64,000 nt of DNA from JABDIP01 sp965227455 (GCA_965227455.1 OZ245752.1:992001-1056000), one strand, 5' to 3'; shown: positions 43,507 through 53,155, counted from the stretch's first letter. Numbers and translations are program-made. Notes: generated by a model not told the origin, from the sequence alone.

Positions 43507-45921
43507 ATGCTTGAACTGAACCGAGGTGTTCTCTACCCGGTGCTTCCGCTGCGGGATATCGTCGTCTTTCCGCACATGATCGTGCCGCTGTTCGTGGGCC
43601 GCGAGAAATCGGTCCGGGCGCTGGAAGACGTCATGAAGGACGACAAGCAGATCTTGCTTGTCACCCAGAAGAATGCCGCCCAGGACGATCCCGGACCTTC
43701 CGACATCTATTCCGTCGGCACCGTCGGCTCGGTGCTGCAGATGCTGAAGCTTCCCGACGGCACGGTGAAGGTGCTGGTGGAGGGCGGCCGCCGCGCCACC
43801 ATCCTGCGCTTCACCGACAATCCGGATTTCTTCCAGGCCTTCGGCGACGTCATCAACGAGATCGGCGATGAGGGCCAGGAGGTCGAGGCCCTGGGCCGGG
43901 CCGCCGTGGCGCAGTTCGAGCAGTACATAAAGCTGAACAAGAAGATCCCGCCGGAAGTACTTGTTTCGATTAACCAGATCGACGAGCCCGGCAAGCTGGC
44001 CGACACCATGGCCTCCCACCTCAGCCTGAAGATCCCCGAAAAGCAGCAGCTCCTCGAGACCCCCTCGGTCTCCGAGCGGCTGGAGAAGGTCTACGCCTTC
44101 ATGGAAGGCGAGATCGGCGTGCTGCAGGTGGAGAAGCGGATCCGCGGCCGGGTCAAGCGCCAGATGGAGAAGACCCAGCGCGAGTATTATCTCAACGAGC
44201 AGCTCAAGGCGATCCAGAAGGAGCTCGGCGAGTCCGAGGATGGCCGCGACGAGCTGCAGGAGCTGGAAGAGAAGATCGCCGCCACCAAGCTGTCCAAGGA
44301 GGCGCGGGAGAAGGCCATCGCGGAGATGAAGAAGCTCCGCAACATGAGCCCGATGTCGGCCGAGGCGACGGTGGTGCGCAACTATCTCGACTGGATGCTG
44401 GGCATCCCGTGGAAGAAGCGCACCAAGGTGAAGAAGGATATCCGCCTCGCCGAGAAGGTCCTCAACGACGACCATTTCGGGCTGGAGAAAGTCAAGGAGC
44501 GCATCCTCGAATACCTCGCCGTCCAGCAGCGGATGAACAAGATCAAGGGCCCGATCCTGTGCCTGGTCGGACCGCCGGGCGTGGGCAAGACCTCGCTCGG
44601 CAAGTCGGTGGCCAAGGCCACCGGCCGGAACTTCGTGCGCATGTCGCTGGGCGGCGTGCGCGACGAGGCCGAGGTGCGCGGACATCGCCGGACCTATATC
44701 GGCTCCATGCCCGGCAAGATCATCCAGGGCATGAAGAAGGCCAAATCGTCCAATCCGCTGTTCCTGCTGGACGAGGTCGACAAGCTCGGCGCCGATTGGC
44801 GCGGCGACCCGTCTTCGGCCCTGCTGGAGGTGCTGGATCCGGAGCAGAACCACACCTTCAACGACCACTATCTGGAGGTCGATTACGACCTCTCGGACGT
44901 GATGTTCCTGTGCACCGCCAACACGCTGCGCCTGCCGCAGCCGCTGCTGGACCGCATGGAGGTGATCCGCATCCCCGGCTACACCGAGGATGAGAAGGTC
45001 GAAATCGCCAAGCGCCACCTGATCCGCAAGCAGATGGAGGCGCATGGGCTGAAGAAGGGCGAATGGACCATTTCCGACGACGCCCTGCGCGACCTGATCC
45101 GCTACTACACCCGCGAGGCCGGGGTGCGGAACCTGGAGCGCGAGCTGGCCAACCTGACCCGCAAGGCGGTGAAGGAGATCCTGCTGAAGGGCGAGAAGGG
45201 CGGCAAGGTCGCGGTCACCCGCCGCAACATCGAGAAGTTCGCCGGCGTGAAGCGCTATCGCTACGGCGTGGTCGAGATGGAAGACCTGGTCGGCGTGACC
45301 ACCGGTCTCGCCTGGACCGAGGTCGGCGGCGAGCTGCTGTCGATCGAGGCGGTCGGGGTGCCCGGCAAGGGCAAGGTCACGACCACCGGCAAGCTTGGCG
45401 ACGTGATGCGCGAATCGGTGCAGGCGGCGGAAAGCTATGTGAAGTCGCGCTCCGTTGAGTTCGGCATCAAGCCGACCGACTTCGCCCGCAAGGACATTCA
45501 CGTGCATGTGCCCGAGGGCGCCACGCCGAAGGACGGTCCGAGCGCCGGTGTCGCCATGGTGACGTCCATCGTTTCGGTTCTGACCGGCATTCCGGTCCGC
45601 AAGGATCTGGCGATGACCGGGGAGATCACCCTGCGGGGCCGGGTCCTGCCGATCGGCGGTTTGAAGGAGAAGCTGCTGGCCGCGCTACGGGGCAGGCTGA
45701 AAACCGTATTGATTCCAAAGGACAATGAGAAGGACCTCGCCGAGATCCCGGACAATGTGAAGCGCGGCCTGACGATCAAGGCGGTCAGCGCGCTTGACGA
45801 GGTCCTGGCCGAGGCCCTGACGGAGCCGCTGGAGGCCATCGAATGGATCGAGCCAGCCGAGGTCGATTCGGTGACCGGCGTCGGCGGGGACACGGACGAC
45901 GGGAATGTCGTCCGGCATTGA
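43507..45921 (+). CDS. lon: ATP-dependent protease Lon
   Basis: Cytosolic AAA+ serine protease for misfolded and regulatory proteins. 804 residues: N-domain (about 8-205; YPVLPLRDIVVFPHMIVPLFVGR), AAA+ with Walker A GPPGVGKTS and LFLLDEVDKLG, and the peptidase domain with PKDGPSAGVAM (Ser) and GLKEKLLAALRG (Lys). Standard bacterial LonA length. In alphaproteobacteria Lon removes DnaA, CcrM and SciP. Followed by a terminator and hupB. Confidence 0.96.
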   Translation: MLELNRGVLYPVLPLRDIVVFPHMIVPLFVGREKSVRALEDVMKDDKQILLVTQKNAAQDDPGPSDIYSVGTVGSVLQMLKLPDGTVKVLVEGGRRATILRFTDNPDFFQAFGDVINEIGDEGQEVEALGRAAVAQFEQYIKLNKKIPPEVLVSINQIDEPGKLADTMASHLSLKIPEKQQLLETPSVSERLEKVYAFMEGEIGVLQVEKRIRGRVKRQMEKTQREYYLNEQLKAIQKELGESEDGRDELQELEEKIAATKLSKEAREKAIAEMKKLRNMSPMSAEATVVRNYLDWMLGIPWKKRTKVKKDIRLAEKVLNDDHFGLEKVKERILEYLAVQQRMNKIKGPILCLVGPPGVGKTSLGKSVAKATGRNFVRMSLGGVRDEAEVRGHRRTYIGSMPGKIIQGMKKAKSSNPLFLLDEVDKLGADWRGDPSSALLEVLDPEQNHTFNDHYLEVDYDLSDVMFLCTANTLRLPQPLLDRMEVIRIPGYTEDEKVEIAKRHLIRKQMEAHGLKKGEWTISDDALRDLIRYYTREAGVRNLERELANLTRKAVKEILLKGEKGGKVAVTRRNIEKFAGVKRYRYGVVEMEDLVGVTTGLAWTEVGGELLSIEAVGVPGKGKVTTTGKLGDVMRESVQAAESYVKSRSVEFGIKPTDFARKDIHVHVPEGATPKDGPSAGVAMVTSIVSVLTGIPVRKDLAMTGEITLRGRVLPIGGLKEKLLAALRGRLKTVLIPKDNEKDLAEIPDNVKRGLTIKAVSALDEVLAEALTEPLEAIEWIEPAEVDSVTGVGGDTDDGNVVRH

Positions 45922-45960
45922 CCTAAAAATGGCGGAAATCCAGGGAAAATAAGTGCGTCA

Positions 45961-45994
45961 AAAGCGTCGCGGCGATTGACCGCGGCGCTTTCTT
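45961..45994 (+). terminator. Terminator of lon
   Basis: AAAGCGTCGCGG, seven-base loop, CCGCGGCGCTTT (12 pairs with one T-G), followed by CTT. Begins 40 bases past the lon stop. Confidence 0.75.
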
Positions 45995-46179
45995 GCGCTT
46001 ACACTCCGCGCCTCAAATCGAGCGTTCCTGCTCGACTCCGTATCGCCGGCACCGGCTTTAGTCATGCATGGTTGAGACCTGCGAAGGCGGTTCCGCCGTC
46101 GGTATGGACAAGTGTCAGATCGTTCGATTGTGCTTCCGGATAGTTTCACATCTCCTGAGTCCAAGAAGGGGGGCTTGAA

Positions 46180-46452
46180 GTGAATAAGCAGGATCTCGTT
46201 GCTCACGTTGCAGATGCCGCCGGGTTGTCGAAGGCCGATGCCACGAAGGCGGTAGATTCCGTGATCGACGGTATTACCGATTCGCTGAAGAGGGGGAATG
46301 AAGTCCGCCTTGTTGGCTTCGGGACGTTCGCCGTTGCCCGGCGTGCGGCATCCAAGGGCCGCAATCCGCGGACCGGTGCGCCGATCGACATTCCGGCGTC
46401 CAAGCAGCCGAAGTTCAAGGCTGGCAAGGCGTTGAAAGACGCTGTGAACTAG
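46180..46452 (+). CDS. hupB: DNA-binding protein HU
   Basis: 90-residue nucleoid protein that bends DNA as a dimer. MNKQDLVAHVADAAGLSKADATKAVDSV and the arm GRNPRTGAPIDIPASKQPKFKAGKAL match HU. GTG start with AAGAAGGGGGG upstream. Placed between lon and tRNA-Val, as in many alphaproteobacteria. Confidence 0.96.
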   Translation: MNKQDLVAHVADAAGLSKADATKAVDSVIDGITDSLKRGNEVRLVGFGTFAVARRAASKGRNPRTGAPIDIPASKQPKFKAGKALKDAVN

Positions 46453-46656
46453 GGTTTCCGATGGATTGCCGGATCGGCGGCGGATGTCCGTCGGTCCGGC
46501 AACCATTGCCAGGCGCAAGGCCGCCGCTTCCCCAATCCGGCATCCTCACAGGCCGAATTGGGCAAGCGAAGCCGAAGCGGAAGACCGCAGGACTACCGGG
46601 GCCGGGCTGCATAATCAGCCCGGTCGTCCTATGTTAGGGACGTCTTCTACGCGACC

Positions 46657-46732
46657 GGGCGATTAGCTCAGCTGGCAGAGCGCCTCGTTTACACCGAGGA
46701 GGTCGGCGGTTCGATCCCGTCATCGCCCACCA
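46657..46732 (+). tRNA. tRNA-Val (TAC)
   Basis: 76 bases. Acceptor GGGCGAT/ATCGCCC, anticodon stem CCTCG/CGAGG with loop TTTACAC (anticodon TAC), T-loop GTTCGATC and an encoded CCA. Confidence 0.96.
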
Positions 46733-46772
46733 GCGCCGGCCGCGATTCGTGGAGATTCCTTGGTCCGTGCGC

Positions 46773-46801
46773 TTGACACGGCCGGGTCGAATGCGTATCT
46801 C
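46773..46801 (+). promoter_or_regulatory. Promoter of tRNA-Asp
   Basis: TTGACA, 17-base spacer, TATCTC: a perfect -35 and good -10. Confidence 0.65.
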
Positions 46802-46810
46802 AAGCGCCTC

Positions 46811-46830
46811 GCTGAACCCCTTGGTTCAGC
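46811..46830 (+). other. Hairpin in the tRNA-Asp leader
   Basis: GCTGAACC, four-base loop, GGTTCAGC, eight bases before the tRNA and just after the likely transcription start. It may guide 5' processing of the tRNA precursor, or mark the end of tRNA-Val transcripts. Confidence 0.4.
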
Positions 46831-46837
46831 CGCCTAT

Positions 46838-46914
<77 letters not shown>

Positions 46915-46956
46915 TTCCCTTCCGATCGAAGATGACGCGGTAGTCCGCCGCCCGGG

Positions 46957-47850
46957 CTAGTCCGGCTCGCGGACGTGGAAGCTGACGGTATAGCTCTCGT
47001 CATCGGAGGGGGCGGCGCCCAGCGAGATGGTGCCGTCGCCCAGCAGCGGCACGGATTCGCGTTTCAGGAAGATCTCATGGCCGTTGTCCGGCGCCACGAA
47101 GGTGCCGTTCGAACTCTGGTCGGTCAGCACGAAACGGTCGCGGCTCATCTCGATGACCGCGTGCCGCCGCGAGGCGAAATAGCTCTTCACCACCAGATCG
47201 CAGCGCTCGTCCCGGCCCAGCACCAGGGACGGCGTGCCTTCGCCGATGCGGTATTTTCGGCTGCCATGCTGCAGGGTCAGCAGGCCGGGCTGGCGGGTCC
47301 GGTTGGCGCGGTTCTTGGCACTTGTCGGAACGAAGGTCGTCTGGTGGTCCGAGGAATGGGTGCGCACCGAAAAGATCTCGACCGGCCGGCTGCGGCCGCG
47401 CACCGTCGTGGTGTCGAATAGCCTCACCCAGTCCTTCAAATTCTCCGACAACTCCCGCACCGTCTCGCCGGTCAGCAGGATCTCGCCCGGCCTGGCCAGG
47501 GCGGCGACCCTGGCCGCCAGGTTCACGGCATCGCCATACACATCGCCGCCATCGGCGATCACGGTGCCAAAATTGAAGCCGGCGGTGATGGTGATATGGC
47601 CGTCGCGATAGGTCTGCTGCATCTGGCGCGCGGCGTCGAAGGTCTGGTCGGCGGTCTCGAACACGCTCATGACTCCGTCGCCCTGGGTGCGGATGACGGT
47701 GCCGCCGTATTGCCGGGTGATCTCCACCAGCTTGTCCAGGCAGTCATGGATCAGCCGGTGCGCCTCTTCGTCGCCCAACCTTTCGTAAAGCCGGACGCTG
47801 TTGCACACATCCGCGTACAGGATGCCCAGATTGTGGGTCGGATCGCCCAT
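46957..47850 (-). CDS. Class III nucleotidyl cyclase domain fused to FHA domain
   Basis: 297 residues: cyclase domain (about 5-165) and FHA domain (about 205-290; LVLGRDERCDLVV, SRRHAVIEM, SNGTF). Both metal aspartates are present: Asp14 in YADVCN and Asp58 in TQGDGVMSVF, and NLAARV carries the transition-state residues, so it should make cAMP or cGMP; which one is not clear. Same architecture as the gene at 17875-18753, which lacks the first Asp. The FHA domain implies control by Ser/Thr phosphorylation. It converges on tRNA-Asp and is divergent from the nuo operon. Confidence 0.88.
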   Translation of the reverse strand: MGDPTHNLGILYADVCNSVRLYERLGDEEAHRLIHDCLDKLVEITRQYGGTVIRTQGDGVMSVFETADQTFDAARQMQQTYRDGHITITAGFNFGTVIADGGDVYGDAVNLAARVAALARPGEILLTGETVRELSENLKDWVRLFDTTTVRGRSRPVEIFSVRTHSSDHQTTFVPTSAKNRANRTRQPGLLTLQHGSRKYRIGEGTPSLVLGRDERCDLVVKSYFASRRHAVIEMSRDRFVLTDQSSNGTFVAPDNGHEIFLKRESVPLLGDGTISLGAAPSDDESYTVSFHVREPD

Positions 47851-48284
47851 TTGTGATGCCAGTACCGCCCTGTGTTCCCCGAGGTGTTCGGGCGTTATCG
47901 ACCGTTCGCCGGCCGCTAATTGCGTTCCGTGACAAGCAGTTCCGCCGTCACGTATAGCATTTTATCTATATAAACTACACCCGGTCGCCCGATTCCTTCC
48001 AGGAGGATTGCCGGGACCAGCGCAGCGATGCCCGGAGGGTGCAGGGCAGCCGCCATTCGGCGTTTCGCGGAGTCGGTGCCGTATCGGGTGCGGGCGTCCC
48101 GTCCGGCCGACCCGCCGCACGGCCCGCAACCATAGGGGTTCCGGGCCGATTTCGCTTTCCTTGCCCGGCGCTCCGGCCTATATCTCTAGCCGAAACACGC
48201 GTGGCGCGGATGCCTACAACGGGTTGAGTTGTCTGGTTTTTCTTCCCGTCGTCACACTCGTATCACCGCAGCCCGAGGCGCCGC
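47851..48284 (+). promoter_or_regulatory. Leader and promoter region of the nuo operon
   Basis: 434 bases with no convincing gene. A short AT-rich stretch at about 47951-47976 (TATAGCATTTTATCTATATAAAC) is the best promoter site; TTCCGC at 47940 with 17-base spacing to TATCTA at 47963 is the best pair but its -35 is poor. The rest is high-GC leader of unknown purpose, ending in AGGCGCCGC before nuoA. Confidence 0.4.
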
Positions 48285-48653
48285 ATGTCGCAATCGCTTT
48301 TGGCCGAGTACTTCCCGATCTTGCTGTTCCTCGGTATCGCCACCGCGATTTCCGCGGTGATGGTCGCCGCGTCCTATCTGGTCGCCGAGCAGAAGCCCGA
48401 TAGCGAGAAGGTCAGCGCCTTCGAGTGCGGCTTCGACGCCTTTACCGATGCCCGCTCGCGATTCGACGTGCGGTTCTATCTGGTGGCGATCCTGTTCATC
48501 ATCTTCGATCTGGAGGTGGCCTTCCTGTTCCCCTGGGCCATCTCCCTCGGCGATATCGGCATGTACGGGTTCTGGTCGATGGTGGTTTTCCTCGGCGTGC
48601 TGACCGTCGGCTTCGTCTACGAATGGCGTAAGGGGGCGCTGGAATGGGAGTAG
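48285..48653 (+). CDS. nuoA: NADH-quinone oxidoreductase subunit A
   Basis: First gene of the complex I operon; three membrane helices near the quinone site. 122 residues with SEKVSAFECGFDAF, DARSRFDVRFYLVAILFIIFDLEVAFLFPWA, the family hallmark. Its end overlaps nuoB by 10 bases. Complex I oxidises NADH, reduces quinone and pumps protons across the inner membrane. Confidence 0.96.
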   Translation: MSQSLLAEYFPILLFLGIATAISAVMVAASYLVAEQKPDSEKVSAFECGFDAFTDARSRFDVRFYLVAILFIIFDLEVAFLFPWAISLGDIGMYGFWSMVVFLGVLTVGFVYEWRKGALEWE

Positions 48654-49195
48654 GCGACAAGCCCGTGGTCCCGACCGGAACGGCGACTCCGGCAGTCGAG
48701 CAGGACGCGGTGGTCGCCGCCGTATCGTCGGAACTCCAGGACAAGGGCTTCCTGGTGACCTCCCTGGACAGCGTGCTGAACTGGGCCCGGACCGGCTCGC
48801 TGTGGCCGATGACCTTCGGCCTTGCCTGCTGCGCGGTGGAGATGATCCACGCCTATATGCCGCGCTACGACCTGGACCGGCTCGGGGTGATTCCGCGCCC
48901 CAGCCCGCGGCAGTCGGACGTGATGATCGTCGCCGGCACCCTGACCAACAAGATGGCGCCGGCGCTCCGGCGGGTCTACGACCAGATGGCCGAGCCGCGC
49001 TGGGTGATCTCCATGGGCTCCTGCGCCAATGGCGGCGGCTATTACCATTATTCCTATTCGGTCGTGCGGGGCTGCGACCGCATCGTGCCGGTCGACATCT
49101 ATGTGCCGGGCTGCCCGCCGACCGCCGAGGCGCTGGTCTACGGCATCCTGCAGTTGCAGAAGAAGATCCGCCGCGGCGGCCGGATCATCCGCTAA
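48644..49195 (+). CDS. nuoB: NADH-quinone oxidoreductase subunit B (PSST)
   Basis: Holds the last iron-sulfur cluster N2 before quinone. 183 residues; the four cluster cysteines are in ACCAVEM, SMGSCANGGG and YVPGCPPTAEAL. Start codon lies inside the end of nuoA. Peripheral arm, at the membrane junction. Confidence 0.97.
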   Translation: MGVGDKPVVPTGTATPAVEQDAVVAAVSSELQDKGFLVTSLDSVLNWARTGSLWPMTFGLACCAVEMIHAYMPRYDLDRLGVIPRPSPRQSDVMIVAGTLTNKMAPALRRVYDQMAEPRWVISMGSCANGGGYYHYSYSVVRGCDRIVPVDIYVPGCPPTAEALVYGILQLQKKIRRGGRIIR

Positions 49196-49210
49196 CCGGC
49201 GCCCGGGATC

Positions 49211-49840
49211 ATGGTCGATCGCTCTCTCACCGAGCTTGGCGAGTACATCGCCGCGGAGCTGGACCCGGATGTCTCCGGCTGCCAGGTCATCAACGATCAG
49301 CTGGTCGTCACCGCCCGGGCCGGCGCGATCTGCAGGGTGCTGACCTTCCTGCGCGACGATGCGGGCTGCCTGTTCGAACAGCTCACCGACGTGACGGCGG
49401 TGGACTATCCCGAGCGCGAACAGCGCTTCGAGGTCGTCTACCAGCTGCTCAGCATGAAGCAGAACCGGCGTGTCCGGGTGAAATGCGCCACCGACGAGGA
49501 ACAGCCGGTGCCGTCGGTGGCCGGCGTCCACCCGACCGCCACCTGGTTCGAGCGCGAAACCTGGGACATGTACGGGATCTTCTTCTCCGACAACCCGGAT
49601 CTGCGCCGCATCCTCACCGATTACGGCTTCGAGGGGCATCCGCTGCGCAAGGATTTCCCGCTGACCGGCTATGTCGAAGTCCGCTACGACGACGAGCAGA
49701 AGCGGGTGGTATACGAGCCGGTCAAGCTGACCCAGGATTTCCGGACCTTCGACTTCCTCAGCCCCTGGGAGGGCATGACCCGGGAGATCCTGCCCGGCGA
49801 CGAGAAGGCGGAGGAGGGCAAGCCCTCCGAGGGCGGATGA
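49211..49840 (+). CDS. nuoC: NADH-quinone oxidoreductase subunit C (30 kDa)
   Basis: Peripheral-arm structural subunit, no cofactor. 209 residues with the signature ERETWDMYGIFFSDNPDLRRILTDYGFEGHPLRKDFPLTGY. Separate from nuoD, unlike the nuoCD fusion of enterics. Fifteen bases after nuoB and four before nuoD. Confidence 0.96.
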   Translation: MVDRSLTELGEYIAAELDPDVSGCQVINDQLVVTARAGAICRVLTFLRDDAGCLFEQLTDVTAVDYPEREQRFEVVYQLLSMKQNRRVRVKCATDEEQPVPSVAGVHPTATWFERETWDMYGIFFSDNPDLRRILTDYGFEGHPLRKDFPLTGYVEVRYDDEQKRVVYEPVKLTQDFRTFDFLSPWEGMTREILPGDEKAEEGKPSEGG

Positions 49841-49844
49841 CGCG

Positions 49845-51026
49845 ATGACCGATACCCAGATCAAGCCCTACACGATGAATTTCGGGCCGCAGCATCCCGC
49901 CGCCCACGGCGTGCTGCGCCTGGTGCTGGAGATGGACGGCGAGGTCGTCGAGCGCGCCGACCCGCATATCGGCCTGCTGCATCGCGGCACCGAGAAGCTG
50001 ATTGAGTACAAGACCTATCTCCAGGCCGTGCCCTATTTCGACCGGCTGGACTACGTCGCGCCGATGAACCAGGAGCACGCCTTCGCGCTGGCGACGGAGA
50101 AGCTGCTGGGGATCGAGGTGCCGCTGCGCGGACAGTACATCCGGGTGCTGTTCAGCGAGATCTCCCGCATCCTCAACCATATTCTCAACTTAACGACGTA
50201 TGCCCTTGATGTTGGGGCGATTACTCCATCGCTCTGGGGCTTCGAGGAGCGGGAACTCCTGATGGAGTTCTACGAGCGGGTCTCCGGCGCCCGGCTGCAT
50301 GCGGCCTATTTCCGTCCTGGCGGCGTGCATCAGGACATGCCGGCCGGCCTGGCCGACGACATCTGGGAATACACCGAGCGATTCCCGAAATTTCTGGCCG
50401 ACATCGAGAACCTGCTGTCGGAGAACCGGGTCTTCAAGCAGCGCACCGTCGATATCGGCACGGTCTCGGCGGAGGATGCGGTGGCCTGGGGCTTTTCCGG
50501 GCCGATGTTGCGGGCCTCGAACGTTGCCTGGGACATCCGCAAGGCACAGCCCTACGACGTCTATGACCGGGTCGATTTCGACGTGCCGGTGGGCCTGACC
50601 GGCGATTGTTACGCGCGCTACCTGGTGCGGGTCGAGGAGATGCGGCAGTCCAACCGCATCATCCGGCAATGCCTGGAGGAGATGCCCAAGGACGGGCCGA
50701 TCAAGGTCAATGACCATAAGGTGGCGCCGCCGCCCCGGGCCGAGATGAAGCGCTCCATGGAAGCGCTGATCCATCACTTCAAGCTCTACACCGAGGGCTA
50801 TCACGTGCCGGCCGGCGAGGTCTATGTGGGCACGGAGGCGCCGAAGGGCGAGTTCGGCGTCTACCTGGTGTCCGACGGCACCAACAAGCCTTATCGCTGC
50901 CGCATCCGGGCCCCCGGCTTCGCCCATCTGCAGGCGCTGGACTTCAGCAGCAAGGGGCACATGCTGGCGGACACGGTGGCGATCATCGGGTCCATGGATA
51001 TCGTGTTCGGGGAGATCGATCGATGA
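49845..51026 (+). CDS. nuoD: NADH-quinone oxidoreductase subunit D (49 kDa)
   Basis: Forms the quinone pocket with NuoB. 393 residues; MNFGPQHPAAHGVLRLVLE opens the conserved part and GPMLRASNVAWDIRKAQPYDVYD and KAPGF-like RIRAPGFAHLQ follow. Distantly related to the large subunit of NiFe hydrogenase. Overlaps nuoE start by four bases (ATGA). Confidence 0.97.
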   Translation: MTDTQIKPYTMNFGPQHPAAHGVLRLVLEMDGEVVERADPHIGLLHRGTEKLIEYKTYLQAVPYFDRLDYVAPMNQEHAFALATEKLLGIEVPLRGQYIRVLFSEISRILNHILNLTTYALDVGAITPSLWGFEERELLMEFYERVSGARLHAAYFRPGGVHQDMPAGLADDIWEYTERFPKFLADIENLLSENRVFKQRTVDIGTVSAEDAVAWGFSGPMLRASNVAWDIRKAQPYDVYDRVDFDVPVGLTGDCYARYLVRVEEMRQSNRIIRQCLEEMPKDGPIKVNDHKVAPPPRAEMKRSMEALIHHFKLYTEGYHVPAGEVYVGTEAPKGEFGVYLVSDGTNKPYRCRIRAPGFAHLQALDFSSKGHMLADTVAIIGSMDIVFGEIDR

Positions 51027-51844
51027 GCTTCGGCGCTCCCGCCCCGGAATCGGCCCAGCCGGCCAGCTTCGAGTTCAATTCCGAGAACCTGGACCGGGCC
51101 AAGGCGATCATCGGCAAGTACCCCGACGGCCGGCAGCAGAGCGCGCTGTTGCCGCTGCTCGACTTGGCGCAGCGGCAGCACGACAACTGGCTGCCCCGGG
51201 CGGCGATGGACTACGTCGCCGACCTGCTGGAGATCCCGCCGATCCGCGCCTACGAGGTCGCCAGCTTCTACACCATGTTCAACAAGGCGCCGGTCGGCCG
51301 CCACTTCATCCAGGTCTGCACCACCACGCCGTGCTGGCTGTGCGGCTCCAACGACGTGCTGAAGGCGATCAAGGACAAGACCGGGGCCGGGCCGGGCGAG
51401 ACCTCCGCCGACGGTACCGTAACCGTGGTCGAGGTCGAATGCCTGGGCGCCTGCGTCAACGCCCCGATGGTCCAGATCAACGACGATTATTACGAGGACC
51501 TGGACTATCAGCGCATGGGCCAGTTGCTGGACGCGCTGGCCAAGGGCGAGGAACCGAAGATCGGCTCGCAGATCGGGCGCAAGGGCAGCCAGGCCCTGTC
51601 CGGCCCGACCAGCCTGCTGGAGCCGCTGAAGGTCGTCGCCACACCGAGCAAGAAGGCACCCGCAAAGGCCAAGTCGGAGGATGCGGCGGACGAGGCGCCG
51701 AAGGCCGAGGCGAAGCCGAAGGCGGTCGCGAAGCCCAAGGCGGCGGCGAAGCCGAAAGCCAAGGCCGAACCGAAGGTGGAGGCCAAGGCGGACGATGCCG
51801 GCAAGGATGACGGCGACGCGCCTGAGGCGAAGGACGAGGGCTGA
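51023..51844 (+). CDS. nuoE: NADH-quinone oxidoreductase subunit E (24 kDa), with charged C-terminal tail
   Basis: Carries the 2Fe-2S cluster N1a. 273 residues, longer than the usual 160-200. Cluster cysteines lie in CTTTPCWLCGS and VECLGACVNAP. After about residue 215 comes a low-complexity Lys/Ala/Glu/Pro tail (KAVAKPKAAAKPKAKAEPK), seen in some alphaproteobacterial NuoE proteins. The tail is probably disordered and not needed for electron transfer. Confidence 0.95.
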   Translation: MSFGAPAPESAQPASFEFNSENLDRAKAIIGKYPDGRQQSALLPLLDLAQRQHDNWLPRAAMDYVADLLEIPPIRAYEVASFYTMFNKAPVGRHFIQVCTTTPCWLCGSNDVLKAIKDKTGAGPGETSADGTVTVVEVECLGACVNAPMVQINDDYYEDLDYQRMGQLLDALAKGEEPKIGSQIGRKGSQALSGPTSLLEPLKVVATPSKKAPAKAKSEDAADEAPKAEAKPKAVAKPKAAAKPKAKAEPKVEAKADDAGKDDGDAPEAKDEG

Positions 51845-51847
51845 GCG

Positions 51848-53143
51848 ATGCTCCAGGACAAGGACCGCATCTTCACGAACCTCTATGGCTGGTACGGCTG
51901 GGACGTGGACTCCGCCCGCCAGCGCGGCATCTGGGACAATACCAAGGCGCTGGTGGCGCTGGGTCGCGAGAAGATCATCGAGGAGGTCAAGACCTCGGGC
52001 CTGCGCGGCCGCGGCGGCGCCGGCTTCCCGACCGGGCTGAAATGGTCCTTCATGCCCAAGGAGTCGCCGGACGGCCGCCCGAGCTACCTGGTCATCAACG
52101 CCGACGAGTCCGAGCCCGGCACGTGCAAGGACCGCGAGATCCTGCGCTTCGATCCGCACCGCCTGATCGAAGGCGCGCTGGTCTCCTCCTTCGCGCTGGG
52201 CGCGCATGCCTGCTACATCTACATCCGCGGCGAGTTCTACGGCGAGGCCTCGAACGTCCAGAAGGCGATCGACGAGGCCTATGATGCCGGCCTTCTGGGC
52301 AAGAATGCCGCCAACACCGGTTGGGATTTCGACCTCTACCTGCATCGCGGCGCCGGCGCCTATATCTGCGGCGAGGAGACCGCGCTGCTGGAGAGCCTGG
52401 AGGGCAAGAAGGGCCAGCCGCGCAACAAGCCGCCCTTCCCGGCGGGCGCCGGCCTCTATGGCTGCCCGACCACGGTGAACAATGTCGAGACCATCGCCGT
52501 GGTTCCGGAGATCCTGCGCCGCGGCGGCGACTGGTTCGGGGCGCTGGGCCGGCCCAAGAACAGCGGCACCAAGCTGTTCTGCATCTCCGGCCATGTGGAG
52601 CAGCCCTGCAATGTCGAGGAAGAGCTCGGCGTGCCCATGAAGGAGCTGATCGAACGCCATGCCGGCGGCGTGCGCGGCGGCTGGGACAATCTGCTGGCGG
52701 TGATACCCGGAGGGTCCTCGACGCCGATCCTGCCGAAATCCGACTGCGAAACAGTGCTGATGGATTTCGACAGCCTGCGCGAGGCGCGCTCCAGCCTGGG
52801 CACCGGCGGGCTGATCGTCATGGACAAGTCCACCGACGTGATCTACGCCATCGCCCGGCTGTCGCATTTCTACATGCATGAGAGCTGCGGCCAGTGCACC
52901 CCGTGTCGCGAGGGCACGGGCTGGCTGTGGCGGGTGATGCAGCGCATGGTCAAGGGCAATGCCCGGGTCGAGGAGATCGACATGCTGCTGGAGGTCACCA
53001 AGGAGATCGAAGGCCACACGATCTGCGCCCATGGCGACGCGTCGGCCTGGCCGATCCAGGGGCTGATCCGGCATTTCCGCCCGGAGATGGAGCAGCGCAT
53101 CCGCGAATACCGCGACGCCGCCCATCGCACGGCGGCGGAGTAG
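51848..53143 (+). CDS. nuoF: NADH-quinone oxidoreductase subunit F (51 kDa)
   Basis: NADH entry site: binds NADH, FMN and the 4Fe-4S cluster N3. 431 residues with GRGGAGFPTGLKWSFMP (nucleotide site), ICGEETALLESLEGKKGQPR (FMN) and ESCGQCTPCREGTGWLW (cluster). Three bases after nuoE. Confidence 0.97.
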   Translation: MLQDKDRIFTNLYGWYGWDVDSARQRGIWDNTKALVALGREKIIEEVKTSGLRGRGGAGFPTGLKWSFMPKESPDGRPSYLVINADESEPGTCKDREILRFDPHRLIEGALVSSFALGAHACYIYIRGEFYGEASNVQKAIDEAYDAGLLGKNAANTGWDFDLYLHRGAGAYICGEETALLESLEGKKGQPRNKPPFPAGAGLYGCPTTVNNVETIAVVPEILRRGGDWFGALGRPKNSGTKLFCISGHVEQPCNVEEELGVPMKELIERHAGGVRGGWDNLLAVIPGGSSTPILPKSDCETVLMDFDSLREARSSLGTGGLIVMDKSTDVIYAIARLSHFYMHESCGQCTPCREGTGWLWRVMQRMVKGNARVEEIDMLLEVTKEIEGHTICAHGDASAWPIQGLIRHFRPEMEQRIREYRDAAHRTAAE

Positions 53144-53155
53144 GGGGCGGGGAGC

